Positions 1-9,428 of a stretch of 64,000 bases of DNA are shown here, piece after piece. A program made the position numbers and the translations under genes. The stretch's first letter is position 1. Every line of letters starts with the position of its first letter. The DNA lies in contig NZ_RDQF01000006.1 in NCBI RefSeq assembly GCF_004114425.1, positions 171,353 through 235,352 of the forward strand, read 5' to 3'. This DNA is from Bradyrhizobium vignae. GTDB taxonomy: Bacteria > Pseudomonadota > Alphaproteobacteria > Rhizobiales > Xanthobacteraceae. The notes under the pieces are model-generated. The model did no database searches, was not told the DNA's origin, and was given only the letters and a program-made list of their open reading frames with translations.

Positions 1-65
1 TCACGAAACCAATCTCGAGCCCGATCGTTGGCCCAATGCTCCGTCACTTGCGAGAGGAGTGCCAA

Positions 66-299
66 ATGAAGCGAATGATCCTCGCGCTCGCCGCAGTGGC
101 TGCTCTAGCTGCGGGAGCGGTAACAACAGCAAACGCTGTTGAGTTTGGCATCGGTTCCGGCGGCGTCTATGTTGGCCCGGACCGATACTACCGTGACTAC
201 GACGGTGACCAATACTACGGCGGTTGCCGCACCATCGTACAACACCGGGTCAACCGGTTCGGTGAGGATGTTGTGGTTCGCCGCCGCATCTGCGACTGA
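66..299 (+). CDS. Small secreted protein of unknown function
   Basis: A 77-residue protein. Residues 1 to about 24 form a typical Sec signal peptide (basic MKRM, then an Ala/Val/Leu-rich core ending in TANA). The mature part is short and rich in Gly, Tyr, Asp and Arg (GPDRYYRDYDGDQYYGG), with two cysteines that could form a periplasmic disulfide. The ATG at 66 is chosen because a GAGAGGAG ribosome site lies 8 bases before it; an upstream in-frame start would ruin the signal peptide. Similar tiny periplasmic proteins are common in Bradyrhizobium. Function not recognised. Confidence 0.7.
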   Translation: MKRMILALAAVAALAAGAVTTANAVEFGIGSGGVYVGPDRYYRDYDGDQYYGGCRTIVQHRVNRFGEDVVVRRRICD

Positions 300-444
300 C
301 CTCAGTGGTAGTTTGGGCCCCGATGCCTCGATACGTCGGGGTCCTCTGCCCAATGCGTAAGCACGGGTGCTGTATTATTTGAGTTGCCCTCGCCGCCAAC
401 CGCGGCAACCATCGCGGGCTATCCATTCCCACGCGAGAGCCCCG

Positions 445-2247
445 ATGAACAAGCTCACCCGCTTCTCCGTCGCGCCGCTGCACAGCATGACGCGACGTCT
501 CGCCGATGTCGCATCCGCACGCGCCGCGCCGGATCTCGTCGTCACCGGGGCGCGGGTGCTCTCGACCTATTCGGAGCGGCTCCATCCGGGGCGGGAGGTC
601 TGGATCACAGGCGGCCGTATCGCGGCGGTGAAGCCTTCCGGAACAGCACGGAAGGTATGGCGCGACGTCACGACCTACGACGCGGCTGGCGGCATCATCG
701 CGCCGGGCCTGGTCGATCCGCACATCCACATCGAATCCTCGATGGTGACGGCCTGCGCGTATGCCGAGGCCGCGCTGCTCAACGGCACCACAACGATCTT
801 CTGCGACAGCCACGAGATCGGCAATGTCATGGACGTTGCCGGTGTCGAGGCGATGCTGGAGGACGCGCGCGAGGCGCCGCTCTCGATCTTCCTGACGGTG
901 CCGAGCACGGTGCCGGCGACATCGGCCGAGCTGGAGACTGCAGGCGGCGATCTGACGCCGGACAAGATCGCCGGCCTGTTCGACCGCTGGCCAGAAGCGG
1001 TCGCGCTCGGCGAGAAGATGGATTTCGTGCCGGTGACCATGGGCGACGATCGCAGTCATGCGATCCTCGCGGCTGCTTTGAAACGGGGACGTCCGGTATC
1101 CGGCCACGTCTATGGCCGCGAATTCGTCGCGGCCTATGCGGCATCCGGCATCACCGACACCCACGAGGCAATCGACCGCGACATCGCCGACGATCTGCTC
1201 GACGCCGGCGTCTGGGTGTTTTTGCGCGGCGGCCCGCCAACGACGCCCTGGCATTCGCTGCCGCAGGCGATCCGGACCATCACCGAGCTCGGGGCCTCGC
1301 ACAAGCGCACCGCCGTGTGCACCGATGATCGCGACGCCGACGATCTGCTGCTGTTCGGTCTCGACTGGGTGGTCCGTGAAGCCGTGAAAGCAGGGATGTC
1401 GCCGGAGCAGGCCTGGTCGATGGGCTCGCTGCATGGCGCGACGCGCTTCAACATGGAGGGCGAAATCGGCGGCCTCGGCGGCGGCCGTCGCGCCGATCTC
1501 GTGCTGATGGACGACCAGCTCAAGCCGCAATGCACGTGGTATGGCGGCGAGCTCGTGGTCGAGCACGGCAAGATCACTGATAGCCTCGATCGGGTGTTGT
1601 CGCAGCGCTATCAATATCCGAAGGCGGCTTATGCCACCGTGAAGCTGCCGGAGAAGATGAAGTTGACGCCGGAACTGCCCGCGAAGGCCTGCACCATCAA
1701 CGCCATCAAGACAGCATTGCCGGGCATCACCTTGATCCACGAGAAGGTGGCGATCGAGCCCGCAAAGGACTGGCCGTCGCTGTTCGCGCGTTACGGCCTC
1801 TGTTTCGTCACGGTGGTCGAGCGCCACGGCAAATCGGCCGGCAACGTCGCCTACGGCCTTTTGAAGGATTTCGGCCTGAAGCGCGGCGCGGTCGCCTCCA
1901 GTGTCGGGCACGACAGCCACAACATCATCGTCGCCGGCACCAACGAGGGCGATATGCAGGTCGCCATCGCCGCCATCAAGGACCGGCAGGGCGGCGTCTG
2001 CGTCGTGGCCGACGGCAAGGTGAGGGCGCTGGTCCCGCTGCCGATCGCAGGCCTGCTCTCGGACAAGCGCGTTACAGAAGTGGCCGAACAGGTCAAAGCG
2101 CTGAAGAAAGAGTGGGCCGAGGCCGGCTGCACCATCCCCTACATGGGCTTCAATTTGATTCCCCTATCGGTCATTCCGGAAATTCGCATCACCGACAAGG
2201 GCCTCGTGCTGGTGCCGCAGATGGAACTGGCGCCGCTGTTCGAGTGA
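445..2247 (+). CDS. ade: Adenine deaminase
   Basis: Predicted to hydrolyse adenine to hypoxanthine and ammonia (EC 3.5.4.2) in purine salvage or catabolism. The 600-residue length is usual for the bacterial Ade family of the amidohydrolase superfamily. The N-terminal beta-sandwich is followed by the metal-binding motif [10 protein letters not shown] at residues 91-100 (His93, His95), then SHEIGN and the barrel. The C-terminal domain has the family motif GHDSHN. The ATG at 445 gives a family-like N-terminus; upstream in-frame codons look non-coding. It precedes gcl-hyi-glxR on the same strand after a 153-base gap. This fits purine-derived carbon reaching glyoxylate, although no ureide-pathway genes are in the window. 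Confidence 0.93.
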   Translation: MNKLTRFSVAPLHSMTRRLADVASARAAPDLVVTGARVLSTYSERLHPGREVWITGGRIAAVKPSGTARKVWRDVTTYDAAGGIIAPGLVDPHIHIESSMVTACAYAEAALLNGTTTIFCDSHEIGNVMDVAGVEAMLEDAREAPLSIFLTVPSTVPATSAELETAGGDLTPDKIAGLFDRWPEAVALGEKMDFVPVTMGDDRSHAILAAALKRGRPVSGHVYGREFVAAYAASGITDTHEAIDRDIADDLLDAGVWVFLRGGPPTTPWHSLPQAIRTITELGASHKRTAVCTDDRDADDLLLFGLDWVVREAVKAGMSPEQAWSMGSLHGATRFNMEGEIGGLGGGRRADLVLMDDQLKPQCTWYGGELVVEHGKITDSLDRVLSQRYQYPKAAYATVKLPEKMKLTPELPAKACTINAIKTALPGITLIHEKVAIEPAKDWPSLFARYGLCFVTVVERHGKSAGNVAYGLLKDFGLKRGAVASSVGHDSHNIIVAGTNEGDMQVAIAAIKDRQGGVCVVADGKVRALVPLPIAGLLSDKRVTEVAEQVKALKKEWAEAGCTIPYMGFNLIPLSVIPEIRITDKGLVLVPQMELAPLFE

Positions 2248-2330
2248 AGCGGCTTTCACACATATCTCGATCTAACTGATTGAGACCGCCACGATTTTTC
2301 CGTGGCTGCCGCATCGTGGAAAATAAAATC

Positions 2331-2345
2331 GATCTCGTTGAGATC
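2331..2345 (+). promoter_or_regulatory. Short perfect hairpin upstream of gcl
   Basis: GATCTC-GTT-GAGATC is a perfect 6-bp inverted repeat in the relatively AT-rich ade-gcl gap, 55 bases before the gcl start. A weaker hairpin lies at 2288-2306. These could be a weak terminator, an operator or an mRNA structure. Sequence alone does not decide. Confidence 0.3.
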
Positions 2346-2400
2346 GGCTTGCGCGCATCTGATGATCTCGCTCGCTGACTTAACCTGAGCGAGGTCCGAT

Positions 2401-4185
2401 ATGGCGAAGATGCGAGCTGTCGATGCGGCCGTGCGTATCCTGGAGAAGGAAGGCATCTCGACTGCCTTTGGTGTTCCCGGGGCTGCGATCAATCCGCTCT
2501 ATTCGGCGCTGAAGAAGCGCGGCTCGATCCGCCACATCCTGGCGCGGCATGTCGAGGGCGCCTCGCACATGGCCGAGGGCTATACAAGGGCAAAGGCTGG
2601 CAATATCGGCGTCTGCATAGGAACGTCAGGGCCGGCCGGCACCGACATGATCACCGGGCTCTATTCGGCGATCGCCGATTCCATCCCGATCCTCTGCATC
2701 ACCGGGCAGGCGCCGCGGGCGCGGCTTTATAAGGAAGACTTCCAGGCCGTCGACATCGAGTCGATCGCAAAACCCGTGACCAAATGGGCGGTGACGGTGC
2801 GCGAGCCGGCATTGGTGCCGCGCGTATTCAGCCAGGCGTTTCATGTGATGCGGTCGGGCCGGCCGGGACCGGTGCTGATCGACATGCCGCTCGACGTGCA
2901 ACTTGCCGAGATCGAGTTCGACGACGAGACCTATGAGCCGCTGCCGGTCTACAAGCCGACCGCGACGCGCAAGCAGGTCGAGAAGGCGCTGGAGATGCTC
3001 AACGCCGCCGAGCGGCCGCTGATCGTCGCCGGCGGCGGCATCATCAATGCCGATGCCTCCGAGCTTCTGGTCGAATTCGCCGAGATCGCCAACGTGCCTG
3101 TTGTCCCGACGCTGATGGGTTGGGGCGCGATCCCCGACGACCACGTGCTGATGGCCGGCATGGTCGGCCTTCAGACCAGCCACCGCTACGGCAACGCCAC
3201 GCTGCTGGAATCCGACTTCGTCCTCGGCATCGGCAACCGCTGGGCCAACCGCCACACCGGTTCGGTCGAGACCTACACCAAGGGCCGCAAATTCGTCCAC
3301 GTGGACATCGAGCCGACCCAGATCGGGCGTGTGTTCAATCCCGATCTCGGCATCGTCTCGGACGCCAAGGCCGCGCTCGAGCTCTTCGTCACCGTCGCCA
3401 GGGAGTGGCGGCGGTCAGGCAGGCTCCGCGAGCGCCAGGCGTGGCCTGCGGCCTGCCGCGATCGCAAGAAGACGATGCTGCGCAAGAGCCATTTCGACAA
3501 CGTCCCGATCAAGCCGCAGCGCGTCTATGAAGAGATGAACAAGGCGTTCGGTCGTGATACCACCTATGTCACCGTGATCGGCCTGTCGCAGATTGCCGGC
3601 GCGCAATTTTTGGGCGTCTACAAGCCGCGCAACTGGATCAACGCCGGGCAGGCGGGTCCGCTCGGTTGGACGCTGCCGGCCGCGCTCGGCGTGCGCGCGG
3701 CGTGCCCGGATCGCGACATCGTCGCGCTCTCCGGAGACTACGACTTCCAGTTCCTGATCGAGGAGCTCGCGGTCGGCGCGCAGTTCAATCTGCCCTACAT
3801 CCACGTCGTCGTGAACAATTCCTATCTCGGCCTGATCCGCCAGGCCCAGCGCGGCTTCGATATGGACTACCACGTCCAGCTCTCCTTCGAGAACATCAAC
3901 GCGCCCGAGATCGGCGTCTACGGCGTCGACCACGTTGCGGTCGCCGAAGGTCTCGGCTGCAAGGCGATCCGCGTGACTGATCCGAAGGACACGCAGGCGG
4001 CGTTCGCCACCGCACGTGAACTGATGGCGAAGCACCGTGTGCCCGTGGTGGTCGAGTTCATTCTCGAACGCGTCACCAACATCGCGATGGGCACGGAGAT
4101 CGACAACATCGTCGAGTTCGAGGAAGTGCTGGATCTTCCGCTCGACGAAGTCGGCGCCACCCGCGTGTTGCAGCCGGCGGAATAG
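2401..4185 (+). CDS. gcl: Glyoxylate carboligase (tartronate-semialdehyde synthase)
   Basis: ThDP-dependent enzyme joining two glyoxylates to tartronate semialdehyde plus CO2. The 594-residue length matches Gcl. The acetolactate-synthase-like layout is clear: an N-terminal PYR domain, a central domain from about residue 195, and a C-terminal PP domain with the ThDP/Mg motif [12 protein letters not shown]...NNSYLGLI. The diagnostic feature is residue 51: the motif reads [13 protein letters not shown], so the Glu that activates ThDP in nearly all relatives is Val, as in characterised Gcl (Val51). This separates it from acetolactate synthase and oxalyl-CoA decarboxylase. It is followed 11 bases later by hyi. 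Confidence 0.95.
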   Translation: MAKMRAVDAAVRILEKEGISTAFGVPGAAINPLYSALKKRGSIRHILARHVEGASHMAEGYTRAKAGNIGVCIGTSGPAGTDMITGLYSAIADSIPILCITGQAPRARLYKEDFQAVDIESIAKPVTKWAVTVREPALVPRVFSQAFHVMRSGRPGPVLIDMPLDVQLAEIEFDDETYEPLPVYKPTATRKQVEKALEMLNAAERPLIVAGGGIINADASELLVEFAEIANVPVVPTLMGWGAIPDDHVLMAGMVGLQTSHRYGNATLLESDFVLGIGNRWANRHTGSVETYTKGRKFVHVDIEPTQIGRVFNPDLGIVSDAKAALELFVTVAREWRRSGRLRERQAWPAACRDRKKTMLRKSHFDNVPIKPQRVYEEMNKAFGRDTTYVTVIGLSQIAGAQFLGVYKPRNWINAGQAGPLGWTLPAALGVRAACPDRDIVALSGDYDFQFLIEELAVGAQFNLPYIHVVVNNSYLGLIRQAQRGFDMDYHVQLSFENINAPEIGVYGVDHVAVAEGLGCKAIRVTDPKDTQAAFATARELMAKHRVPVVVEFILERVTNIAMGTEIDNIVEFEEVLDLPLDEVGATRVLQPAE

Positions 4186-4196
4186 GGAAGAGCATC

Positions 4197-4982
4197 ATGC
4201 CGAAGTTTGCTGCCAACCTCACCATGCTCTTCAACGAGATGCCGTTCCTCGACCGCTTCGCCGCAGCGAAGGCGGCGGGCTTCTCCGGAGTCGAATATCT
4301 CTTCCCCTATGATTTCGACAAGGCGCAGCTGCGTGAGCAGCTCGAGGCCCATGGCCTCACGCAGGTGCTGCACAATCTCCCCGCAGGCAACTGGGCAGCG
4401 GGCGAACGCGGCATCGCGATCCTGCCCGACCGCAGTGCCGAGTTTCGCGACGGCGTGTTCCGCGCCATCGACTACGCCAAGGCGCTCGATTGCGACCAGC
4501 TCAACTGTCTCGTCGGTATTGCGCCTGTCGACGCTGATCCCCGCGAACTTCAGGAAACGTTGATCGGAAACCTGCGCTTCGCGGCCTCGACGCTGGCGCG
4601 CGAGAACATCAAGCTGCTGGTCGAGCCGATCAACACGCTCGACATTCCCGGCTTCTATCTCAATGGCACTGAGCAGGCGGTGCAGCTGATCTCGGAAGTG
4701 CGCTCGAACAACCTCTTCATCCAGTACGACATCTACCACATGCAGATCATGGAGGGCGATCTCGCCCGCACCATGCAGGAATATATGCCCCAGATCGCCC
4801 ACATCCAGCTCGCCGACAATCCCGGCCGCCATGAGCCCGGCACCGGCGAGATCAACTATCCCTTCCTGTTCCGCCATCTCGACGCGGTCGGTTATCGCGG
4901 CTGGATCGGCTGCGAATACAAGCCGCGCACAACGACGCTGGAAGGCCTTTCGTGGCACGCGGCGCAGACGTTTGAGACCTGA
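4197..4982 (+). CDS. hyi: Hydroxypyruvate isomerase
   Basis: A 261-residue TIM-barrel protein of the AP-endonuclease-2/xylose-isomerase-like superfamily, the standard length for Hyi. It starts MPKFAANLTMLFNE and carries the family signatures EYLFPYDF, NLPAGNW, LLVEPINTLDIPGF (metal-binding Glu) and QYDIYHMQIMEGDL (metal-binding Asp/His). It interconverts hydroxypyruvate and tartronate semialdehyde beside Gcl. It lies 11 bases after gcl and is clearly co-transcribed. The related OtnI family of four-carbon acid isomerases cannot be excluded by sequence, but the gcl-glxR context favours Hyi. Confidence 0.92.
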   Translation: MPKFAANLTMLFNEMPFLDRFAAAKAAGFSGVEYLFPYDFDKAQLREQLEAHGLTQVLHNLPAGNWAAGERGIAILPDRSAEFRDGVFRAIDYAKALDCDQLNCLVGIAPVDADPRELQETLIGNLRFAASTLARENIKLLVEPINTLDIPGFYLNGTEQAVQLISEVRSNNLFIQYDIYHMQIMEGDLARTMQEYMPQIAHIQLADNPGRHEPGTGEINYPFLFRHLDAVGYRGWIGCEYKPRTTTLEGLSWHAAQTFET

Positions 4983-5075
4983 GATTGAGGTCCAGATGCG
5001 GCCGCGATGACGGTGCGCTCCCGCGTGCGGGAAGCGTCGATGAACTTTGCTACTCCAACTGTGAGAAATCAAACC

Positions 5076-5963
5076 ATGACCAATATCGGCTTCATCGGAC
5101 TTGGCACCATGGGACGGCCGATGGCCGGCCATCTTCTGGCTGCGGGCCATCGCGTTCTCCTGCATGATCTCGCGCCGATCGCGCCGGAGCTGATTTCCGC
5201 CGGCGGTATCGCCTGCAAATCGGCCAAGCAGGTCGCGGAGGGGGCGGATGCCGTCATCATCATGGTGCCGGATACGCCGCATGTCGAAGCAGTGCTGTTC
5301 GGCAAGGACGGCGTCGCAAGCGGCATCTCCAAGGGCAAGATCGTGGTCGACATGAGCTCGATCTCCCCGCTGGCGACGAAAGAGTTCGCCAAGAAGATCG
5401 AGGCGCTCGGTGCGGACTATCTCGACGCACCTGTCTCGGGCGGAGAGGTCGGGGCGAAAGCTGCGAGCCTCACCATCATGGTCGGTGGGCCGGAGCGGGC
5501 TTTTGGCACCATGAAGCCGATCTTCGACAAGATGGGCAAGAACGTCACGCATGTCGGTGCCAATGGCGACGGTCAAACGACGAAAGTCGCCAACCAGATC
5601 ATCGTCGCGCTGACGATCGAGGCGGTGAGCGAAGCGCTTCTGTTCGCATCCAAGGCTGGTGCGAACCCCGCGCTGGTGCGCAAGGCGCTGATGGGCGGCT
5701 TCGCCTCGTCGCGGATTCTCGAAGTTCATGGCGAGCGCATGGTGAAGCGCAATTTCGATCCGGGATTTCGCATCGAGCTGCACCAGAAGGATCTCAACCT
5801 TGCGCTCGAAGGCGCGCGGACGCTCGGCCTCTCGCTGCCGAGCACCGCAGTGGCGCAGCAATTGTTCTCGTCCTGCGCCGCGCATGGCGGCAAGGCCTGG
5901 GATCATTCGGCGATGGTGCGCGCGTTGGAACTGATGGCAGGGTACGAGATCGCTGCGGTCTGA
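5076..5963 (+). CDS. glxR: Tartronate semialdehyde reductase (2-hydroxy-3-oxopropionate reductase)
   Basis: A 295-residue beta-hydroxyacid dehydrogenase that reduces tartronate semialdehyde to D-glycerate. The Rossmann motif GFIGLGTMGRPMAGHL is at residues 4-19, the substrate signature DAPVSGGEVGAKAASLTIMVGG is in the middle, and the catalytic Lys lies in GQTTKVANQI. ATG 5076 gives the expected length; ATG 5040 in frame would add 12 residues before the Rossmann strand and is less likely. This completes glyoxylate to glycerate; no glycerate kinase is in the window. Other beta-hydroxyacid dehydrogenases look similar, so the substrate comes from context. Confidence 0.9.
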   Translation: MTNIGFIGLGTMGRPMAGHLLAAGHRVLLHDLAPIAPELISAGGIACKSAKQVAEGADAVIIMVPDTPHVEAVLFGKDGVASGISKGKIVVDMSSISPLATKEFAKKIEALGADYLDAPVSGGEVGAKAASLTIMVGGPERAFGTMKPIFDKMGKNVTHVGANGDGQTTKVANQIIVALTIEAVSEALLFASKAGANPALVRKALMGGFASSRILEVHGERMVKRNFDPGFRIELHQKDLNLALEGARTLGLSLPSTAVAQQLFSSCAAHGGKAWDHSAMVRALELMAGYEIAAV

Positions 5964-6079
5964 TCTGTTACCGGGTAACACTCTCCAGATGCGTGCTGCA
6001 TCTTTGTCGCAGGGGAACCGGAACAATGCTCCGGCCCCGCGGGTTGAAGGTGCATAACAATCACTGGAGGCGTAAGGAC

Positions 6080-6463
6080 ATGAAAACCCGTCTGGCGATT
6101 ACGTTGGCTGCTGCGTCGTTGCTGGCGTCGAGCGCGGCCTTTGCTCAATCGACCACCGCCCAAGGCGCTGCAGAAGGCGCGCGTGCGGGCGGCGACATCG
6201 GCGGCCCGGTCGGCGCGATGGTCGGCGGCACCGTCGGCGCGGCCGTTGGCGCAGGTTTGGAAATTCCGAATGCAATTCTGGGCGGCATTCCGCGCGATGA
6301 TTCCGTGGTGATCCGCGAGCGCGTCGTGGTCGGCGAGCCGTTGCCGCCTACCGTGGTGCTGCGCCCGGTGCCGAACTACACCCAGTATCGCTACGCGGTC
6401 GTGAACGACCGCCGCGTGATCGTCGAACCGCGCACGCGCCGCGTCGTCAGGATCATCGACTGA
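6080..6463 (+). CDS. Secreted DUF1236-type protein
   Basis: A 127-residue exported protein. Residues 1-23 are a Sec signal peptide ending AFA. A Gly/Ala-rich glycine-zipper-like stretch follows (GGPVGAMVGGTVGAAVGAG), then a C-terminal segment (YRYAVVNDRRVIVEPRTRRVVRIID) that matches the DUF1236 pattern often seen in Bradyrhizobium, sometimes in tandem copies. Function is unknown; cell-envelope association is inferred from the glycine zipper. ATG 6080 follows GGAGGCGTAAGG and makes the signal peptide N-terminal. Monocistronic, ending at the hairpin at 6484-6512. Confidence 0.8.
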   Translation: MKTRLAITLAAASLLASSAAFAQSTTAQGAAEGARAGGDIGGPVGAMVGGTVGAAVGAGLEIPNAILGGIPRDDSVVIRERVVVGEPLPPTVVLRPVPNYTQYRYAVVNDRRVIVEPRTRRVVRIID

Positions 6464-6483
6464 TCTGCGACGCCGATAATATC

Positions 6484-6512
6484 GGCCCTGCGGAGTGTCA
6501 CTCTGCGGGGCC
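6484..6512. terminator. Hairpin between convergent genes
   Basis: A 12-bp stem (two G-T wobbles) with a 5-base TGTCA loop: GGCCCTGCGGAG pairs with CTCTGCGGGGCC. It lies between the DUF1236 gene and the converging VanZ-like gene and overlaps the latter's stop codon. There is no strong T-run, so termination is inferred from strength and position. Confidence 0.6.
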
Positions 6513-6875
6513 TTCGCTCGTCAGGACCGAATCGGCCCGAAGCCGGGCGACGGCCCAATCTGCGGCGGCCGCGAGCACGAAGCCGAGGCAAGCGGTGAGC
6601 ACGTCGACCAGAAAATCCTCGAGCCGCGCGTGGCGGCCGGGTGCCCAAAGTTGCATCAGTTCGAGCACGCCGATCAGGACCACTGCAGCCGCTGCGGTCA
6701 GCAGGCGCCGCCGCCGGTAGGCAAGGCCGAAGGCCAGCCCCACCAGGATGAAGGCGAGCGCATGTTCGCCGTCCTGACCGAGGTCGGAATGGGGCCGCAG
6801 GCCCGGTGGACTAAGGGTTGCGAATGTGACGGCGGCCGCGAGCAGCCAGGCAAAGGAACGAACCAAAAGGGGCAT
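6498..6875 (-). CDS. VanZ-like small membrane protein
   Basis: A 125-residue protein with four predicted hydrophobic segments and the VanZ-like pattern: an early ATLSPPGLRP, then DGEHALAFILVGLAFGLAY, then a VLIGVLELMQLWAPGRHARLEDFLVDVLTACLGF segment (a polar E-Q-PGR-x-R-x-x-D stretch next to a helix). VanZ-like proteins are widespread and mostly uncharacterised; the founding member gives low teicoplanin resistance. It is a single gene converging on the DUF1236 gene. No role can be assigned from context. Confidence 0.75.
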   Translation of the reverse strand: MPLLVRSFAWLLAAAVTFATLSPPGLRPHSDLGQDGEHALAFILVGLAFGLAYRRRRLLTAAAAVVLIGVLELMQLWAPGRHARLEDFLVDVLTACLGFVLAAAADWAVARLRADSVLTSEGPAE

Positions 6876-6951
6876 CCGGCTCGCTTAGCACAGATTTGCA
6901 AGGCGCCGAATAGTCCCGCCATCAGATCGACATGTAGTTGATGACAAAATG

Positions 6952-7548
6952 TTAAAGTGGTTCGCGCACGCCGAGACCATGCATGAAGCGTTCCCGGATC
7001 TGCACGGGGTCGCGGCGGGTGGTACCCACGCCCGGCTTATCGTCGATTCTGACGGCGATCAGGTTGGGCTCGGAGGTAGCCATCGCATCGTCGACCAGCC
7101 GCTCGAAATCCTCCTCGTCTGCGGCCCAGGCGCTGTTGGTGAGACCGGAGCCAACGGCGATTGCGACGATGTCAGCGACATTCGCGGCGGGCGTCGGCTG
7201 CGCGCCGGTGATTTGGTAGATGCCGTTATCCATCACGATCATCGTGAGATTTTTCGGCTTCAGGGCTGCGATTGTCGACAGTGCACCGAGCTGCATCAGC
7301 AGTGAGCCGTCGCCTTCGAGCGCGAAGACGCGGCGGTCGGGTTGCGCCAGCGCCACGCCGAGCCCGATCGGGAAGGCGAGGCCCATGCTGCCAAGCATGT
7401 AGAAATTCTGCGGGCGGTGGCCGGCGGCCCAGAGATCGAAATTGGTGTTGCCGATGCCGCCGATCACGGCCTCTTCGTGCTGGAGCTTCGCGATCAGGCG
7501 CGAAGTCACATCGAAGCGGTTCATTATCTTGGTGTTGCGTGCGCTCAT
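6952..7548 (-). CDS. Sulfopyruvate/phosphonopyruvate decarboxylase-type enzyme, ThDP-binding (beta) subunit
   Basis: A 198-residue protein corresponding to the PP half of a ThDP enzyme. The cofactor motif is EGDGSLLMQLGALSTIAALKPKNLTMIVMDNGIYQITG. The N-terminal YMLGSMGLAFPIGLGVALAQPDRRV is typical of the ComE/phosphonopyruvate-decarboxylase C-terminal half. It starts 8 bases after the alpha gene, so the two halves form one split enzyme. Expected chemistry is decarboxylation of a 3-substituted pyruvate (sulfo- or phosphonopyruvate) to the aldehyde. The substrate is unproven: neither sulfoacetaldehyde acetyltransferase (Xsc) nor phosphonoacetaldehyde hydrolase is nearby. Confidence 0.8.
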   Translation of the reverse strand: MSARNTKIMNRFDVTSRLIAKLQHEEAVIGGIGNTNFDLWAAGHRPQNFYMLGSMGLAFPIGLGVALAQPDRRVFALEGDGSLLMQLGALSTIAALKPKNLTMIVMDNGIYQITGAQPTPAANVADIVAIAVGSGLTNSAWAADEEDFERLVDDAMATSEPNLIAVRIDDKPGVGTTRRDPVQIRERFMHGLGVREPL

Positions 7549-7556
7549 GGCCGGCC

Positions 7557-8108
7557 TCACTTGTCGAAGACCTTGCCGCCCGTGAGCAGCGGGTTGAGGA
7601 TCAGCGCCACCGGCGCCTGCGTCGTGACGGCCTGCTTGATCGAGCGGTCGGCAATGAATTCGAGCTCGTCCAGCCGGGTGATGGTGTGGTGCTCCAGCGC
7701 CAGCGAGTCCAGCACCGGGCGCATGGTGCGGCAGACCAGCGACTGGCCGTAGTTGAACTCGCCGAGCGTCCCGCGCTCGGACACGAACATGATCAGCGGG
7801 ATCTGGTAGGGCACTGCGAGGGAAGCGAGCACGTTGGCGAGCGTGGCGAAGCCGGAGGTCTGCATCAGCACCGCGCCGCGCCGTCCGCCCATCCACGCGC
7901 CTGAGACGATGCCGACCGCTTCCTCTTCGCGGGCGGTGGCAAAGGTGGTGAAGAAGGGATCGGCGTGCAGGTTCTTGATCAGCGGCGTCAGCACGCGGTC
8001 GGGCACGTAGGGGATGAGGCTGACCGCGTTCCTCTTCAGGGTTTGCAGGACGATGCCGTGCCAGCTTCTGTCGCTGGTCCCCTCCGTCTGTTGCTCCGCA
8101 ATCGCCAT
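7557..8108 (-). CDS. Sulfopyruvate/phosphonopyruvate decarboxylase-type enzyme, alpha subunit (PYR domain)
   Basis: A 183-residue protein corresponding to the PYR half of a split ThDP decarboxylase. The glutamate that activates ThDP is expected in AREEEAVGIVSGAWMGGRRGAVLMQTSGFATLANVLASL, a pattern close to ComD. Other family features are PDRVLTPLIK near residue 40 and IPLIMFVSERGTLGEFNYGQ. ATG 8108 is chosen because a longer in-frame N-terminus is Arg/Pro-rich and unlike the family. It is the first gene of a two-gene operon with the beta subunit. It is divergent from the D-2-hydroxyacid dehydrogenase, with about 255 bases between that could hold shared control. Confidence 0.8.
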   Translation of the reverse strand: MAIAEQQTEGTSDRSWHGIVLQTLKRNAVSLIPYVPDRVLTPLIKNLHADPFFTTFATAREEEAVGIVSGAWMGGRRGAVLMQTSGFATLANVLASLAVPYQIPLIMFVSERGTLGEFNYGQSLVCRTMRPVLDSLALEHHTITRLDELEFIADRSIKQAVTTQAPVALILNPLLTGGKVFDK

Positions 8109-8363
8109 TGCGTTCTCCCTAGGGCCGCGCATGCTTCTTGGTCGTGACCATTGTTCTGGTCGTCGCGGCGGTGAGCCGAACTTGACGCGGGCAGCGGGAT
8201 TGTCAACATGTCCGAGCCAGCACCGTGATCTGCGCCAGAAGGCCTGCCGGGGAGGGCGCCGCCATGTCATAAGTGCGGCAACGAAGGAACGGGAGGAAGC
8301 ACCGGATGGAGCGCGTCGCGCCGACCTGCCAAGCTCCCCCGCGAGCGAGCCGGAAGGGGCCTG

Positions 8364-9413
8364 ATGTCCGTCAACAACAAGCGCGTGTTCTACGTCAAAT
8401 ACCTAGCCAATCCGATCTATATCGACATCCTAAAGGCGCGGCCCGACGTCCGGCTCGATCGGATCGAGAACGAAAGCCCTGAAGATTTCTATGCGCCCAT
8501 CCTGAGCGCGGCCCATGTCTATCAGATCGGCGCGGCGCGCGATGAGCTGGCGCCGCATTTCCACGTCGATGCCGCCTTCCTGAAGCGGACGCCGAATTTG
8601 CTGCTGGTCTCCAGCAATGGCGCGGGCTTCGACCCCGTCGACGTCGAGGCCTGCACGGAGGCGGGCGTCGTCGTCGTCAATCAGTCCGGCGGCAACGCCC
8701 ATTCGGTCGCCGAGCATGCGCTGGCGATGATGCTGACGCTATCCAAGCGCATCATCCAGTCGGATCGCCGTCTGCGCCGCGAACGCGACGTCAACCGCAA
8801 CGAGCTCGTCGGCAACGAGGTCGAGGGCAAGACCGTCGGCATCATCGGCCTCGGTAATGTCGGCCGCCGCATCGCCGCGCTATGCAAGGGCCTGCTCGGC
8901 ATGAAGGTGCTGGCCTATGATCCATATTTGTCGGCCGAAGTGATGGCTGAGCGGGGCGGGGAGAAGGTCGAGCTCGACGAGCTGCTGCGCCGAGCCGATT
9001 TCGTCTCGATCTCCTGCCCGCTGAACAAGAGCAGCCGCAACATGATCAGCGTGCGCGAATTTGCGCTGATGCAGCCGCATGCCTATTTCATCACCACGGC
9101 GCGTGGCTTCATCCACGACGAGGACGCTTTGCTGAAGGCGCTGCGCGACAAGCGCATCGCGGGAGCCGGCCTCGACGTCTGGTCCAAGGAGCCGCCGCCG
9201 CCGGAGCATCCGCTGCTCCAGTTCGATAACGTGCTGGCGAGCCCGCACACGGCCGGCGTCACCATCGAAGCGCGCCAGAACATGGGCCGCATCGCCGCCG
9301 AACAGGTGCTGGACGTGCTCGACGGCAAGCGCCCGCCGCGCATCATCAATCCCGAAGTCTGGCCGCGCTATGCGGAACGCTTCAAGCAGGCTTTTGGCGT
9401 GACGCCGGCATAG
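8364..9413 (+). CDS. D-isomer-specific 2-hydroxyacid dehydrogenase
   Basis: A 349-residue NAD-dependent dehydrogenase of the D-2-hydroxyacid (phosphoglycerate dehydrogenase-like) family. The nucleotide motif GKTVGIIGLGNVGRRIA is followed by an acidic position in LAYDPYL. The catalytic set is Arg in FITTARGFIHDEDALLKAL, Glu in GLDVWSKEPPP, and His in ASPHTAGVT. ATG 8364 follows GGAAGGGG. Its divergent position next to a 2-oxoacid decarboxylase suggests that it reduces or supplies the same 2-oxoacid (for example a sulfo- or phospho-lactate), but this is inference. A 9-bp inverted repeat follows the gene. Confidence 0.85.
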   Translation: MSVNNKRVFYVKYLANPIYIDILKARPDVRLDRIENESPEDFYAPILSAAHVYQIGAARDELAPHFHVDAAFLKRTPNLLLVSSNGAGFDPVDVEACTEAGVVVVNQSGGNAHSVAEHALAMMLTLSKRIIQSDRRLRRERDVNRNELVGNEVEGKTVGIIGLGNVGRRIAALCKGLLGMKVLAYDPYLSAEVMAERGGEKVELDELLRRADFVSISCPLNKSSRNMISVREFALMQPHAYFITTARGFIHDEDALLKALRDKRIAGAGLDVWSKEPPPPEHPLLQFDNVLASPHTAGVTIEARQNMGRIAAEQVLDVLDGKRPPRIINPEVWPRYAERFKQAFGVTPA

Positions 9414-9428
9414 GGAAATGCGAGGAAT

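Noticed and set aside
250..1920. Long 556-codon minus-strand open frame opposite adenine deaminase
   Set aside because: Antisense shadow of a GC-rich gene: Arg/His-rich, no domain, and the plus strand encodes a clear Ade.
3918..6026. 702-codon minus-strand open frame opposite gcl-hyi-glxR
   Set aside because: It spans three well-identified plus-strand genes and has low-complexity Arg/Asp/His composition.
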